A DNA stretch of 44,130 bases. Origin: Lacticaseibacillus camelliae DSM 22697 = JCM 13995. GTDB taxonomy: Bacteria > Bacillota > Bacilli > Lactobacillales > Lactobacillaceae. Below, piece after piece: positions 43,495 to 44,130 of this stretch. The DNA is taken from NCBI RefSeq assembly GCF_001311195.1, contig NZ_BBAJ01000013.1, forward strand, positions 1-44,130, given 5' to 3'. The notes below the pieces were generated by a model that was not told where the DNA came from, ran no database searches, and saw nothing but the letters and a program-made list of their open reading frames with translations. The number at the start of each line of letters is the position of its first letter. Positions within the stretch are counted from its first letter, which is position 1. Position numbers and translations under genes: made by a program.

Positions 43495-44090
43495 TTAAGG
43501 TGCGTCAGCTAGCTGCTTGATCACTGCTGCACTGATGATGTCCGGCGCGGAACCTGCCCAGACGCGAGGCTAGTGAGTTCGCCAATTAAGGCAGACTTGC
43601 CACTGGCACTTTGAATGATGCGAATCCGTGTTGTGATGGGCGCGGCCGAGAGCAGCGCCGCCAAGCGGGGCTCTACCCGGCTGCGAAAAGTCACCGCATA
43701 CGTTAAAAAATCCAAGTAGTCTCGGTCCAAATGTTCCTGAAAGCCTGGCGCCATGTCCGGCCGGCTCTGCGGATCGTGGTGGAAGGCCAGTGAACGGCGA
43801 ACTAGACGTAGTGGGGCCACTAGGCTTGGCACCCGCAGCCACACCACTAAGTCGGCGGAAGCGAGCCGCAGCGGAATGGTACTGGTGAAATTACCATCGA
43901 TCAGCCAGTCCTGATGCGCAGCCATAAACTGCGTCTGCTTGGTGATGAAATGGACCTTGGCGGCAGCGGAGTAATCCATCGCGTGCCAGACCCGGTCCAG
44001 CGCCAGCAGCGGCCAGCCAGTTTGCTGCGCCAGCTGTCGGGCCAGTGTCGACTTCCCACTGCCAGGTGCGCCGATCAGCATCACTTTCAT
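43495..44090 (-). pseudogene. P-loop kinase-like protein (FlaR / adenylate-kinase-like; frameshifted end)
   Basis: About 197 residues. MKVMLIGAPGSGKSTLARQL has the Walker A G-x4-G-K-S-T; LALDRVWHAMDYS and DWLIDGNFTSTIPLRLASAD are the substrate-lid pattern of the FlaR-type topology-modulation proteins, which resemble adenylate and shikimate kinases. LVRRSLAFHHDPQSRPD is the lid. The open frame ends at 43521, but one base near 43556 restores APDIISAAVIKQLADAP with a stop at 43495-43497. ATG at 44090 has GGAGG eight bases before; ATG at 44105 does not. The reaction is unknown. Confidence 0.75.
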
Positions 44091-44130
44091 TATCTGCGCC
44101 TCCACTCAAAAAAGTCGCGGTACTTCATTG

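Overview
This window looks like chromosome from a high-GC member of the Lactobacillaceae. The evidence is strong AGGAGG-type ribosome binding sites, frequent GTG/TTG starts, a complete phosphoketolase (xfp), mannose-family PTS genes under a LevR-type activator, a sortase-type surface anchor, and many small one- or two-gene transcription units each with its own regulator. The species cannot be named from the sequence alone. Three parS-like ParB sites (17914, 32066 and 43272; the last is a perfect match to the Bacillus consensus) suggest that the window lies near the replication origin.

Layout. 1-840: 3' end of a broken beta-helix protein, then a minus-strand small-RNA candidate. 840-4741: a GNAT remnant and a minus-strand operon (gamma-resorcylate-decarboxylase-like amidohydrolase, MBL hydrolase, NTF2-like protein) behind a TetR gene and a near-palindromic operator. 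4924-7246: LysR gene divergent from a sugar O-acetyltransferase/SDR pair. 7476-10525: a MerR regulator that apparently controls three promoters with 19-bp spacers (flavodoxin + Zn-alcohol dehydrogenase, itself, and an NAD(P)-binding protein). 10583-17786: TMEM175-like channel/TetR, a second amidohydrolase, an Eis-type acetyltransferase, an HSL-type esterase, and an FMN-dependent nitronate-monooxygenase-like enzyme divergent from a TetR gene with a perfect 15-bp palindrome between them.

18294-28062 is the most distinctive block. It holds a LevR-type sigma-54 activator with a detached PTS EIIA gene, a divergent PTS IIB-IIC-IID-esterase operon, and a large wall-anchored alginate-lyase-like polysaccharide lyase. 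Both the PTS operon and the lyase gene are preceded by near-perfect sigma-54 promoters that also share a 12-base extension. I infer one LevR/sigma-54 regulon that cuts an extracellular polyuronide-type glycan and imports the products.

28213-44090: quinone reductase and Crp/Fnr regulator; xfp; 6-phospho-beta-glucosidase; a second NTF2-like protein; a metal-handling cluster (P1B ATPase, HMA chaperone, Dps) with a duplicated upstream regulatory module and a divergent MarR regulator with a His/Gly/Arg-rich tail; two cupins; a DUF2798 protein; a multicopper oxidase beside a 58-residue methionine-rich membrane protein; a DUF2974 hydrolase/GNAT pair; and a P-loop kinase-like protein.

Caution: about 29 single-base frameshifts break otherwise good genes, several at runs of seven or eight A/T. 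This looks more like uncorrected sequencing indels than widespread gene decay. For such genes I give the full span of the reconstructed reading frame.
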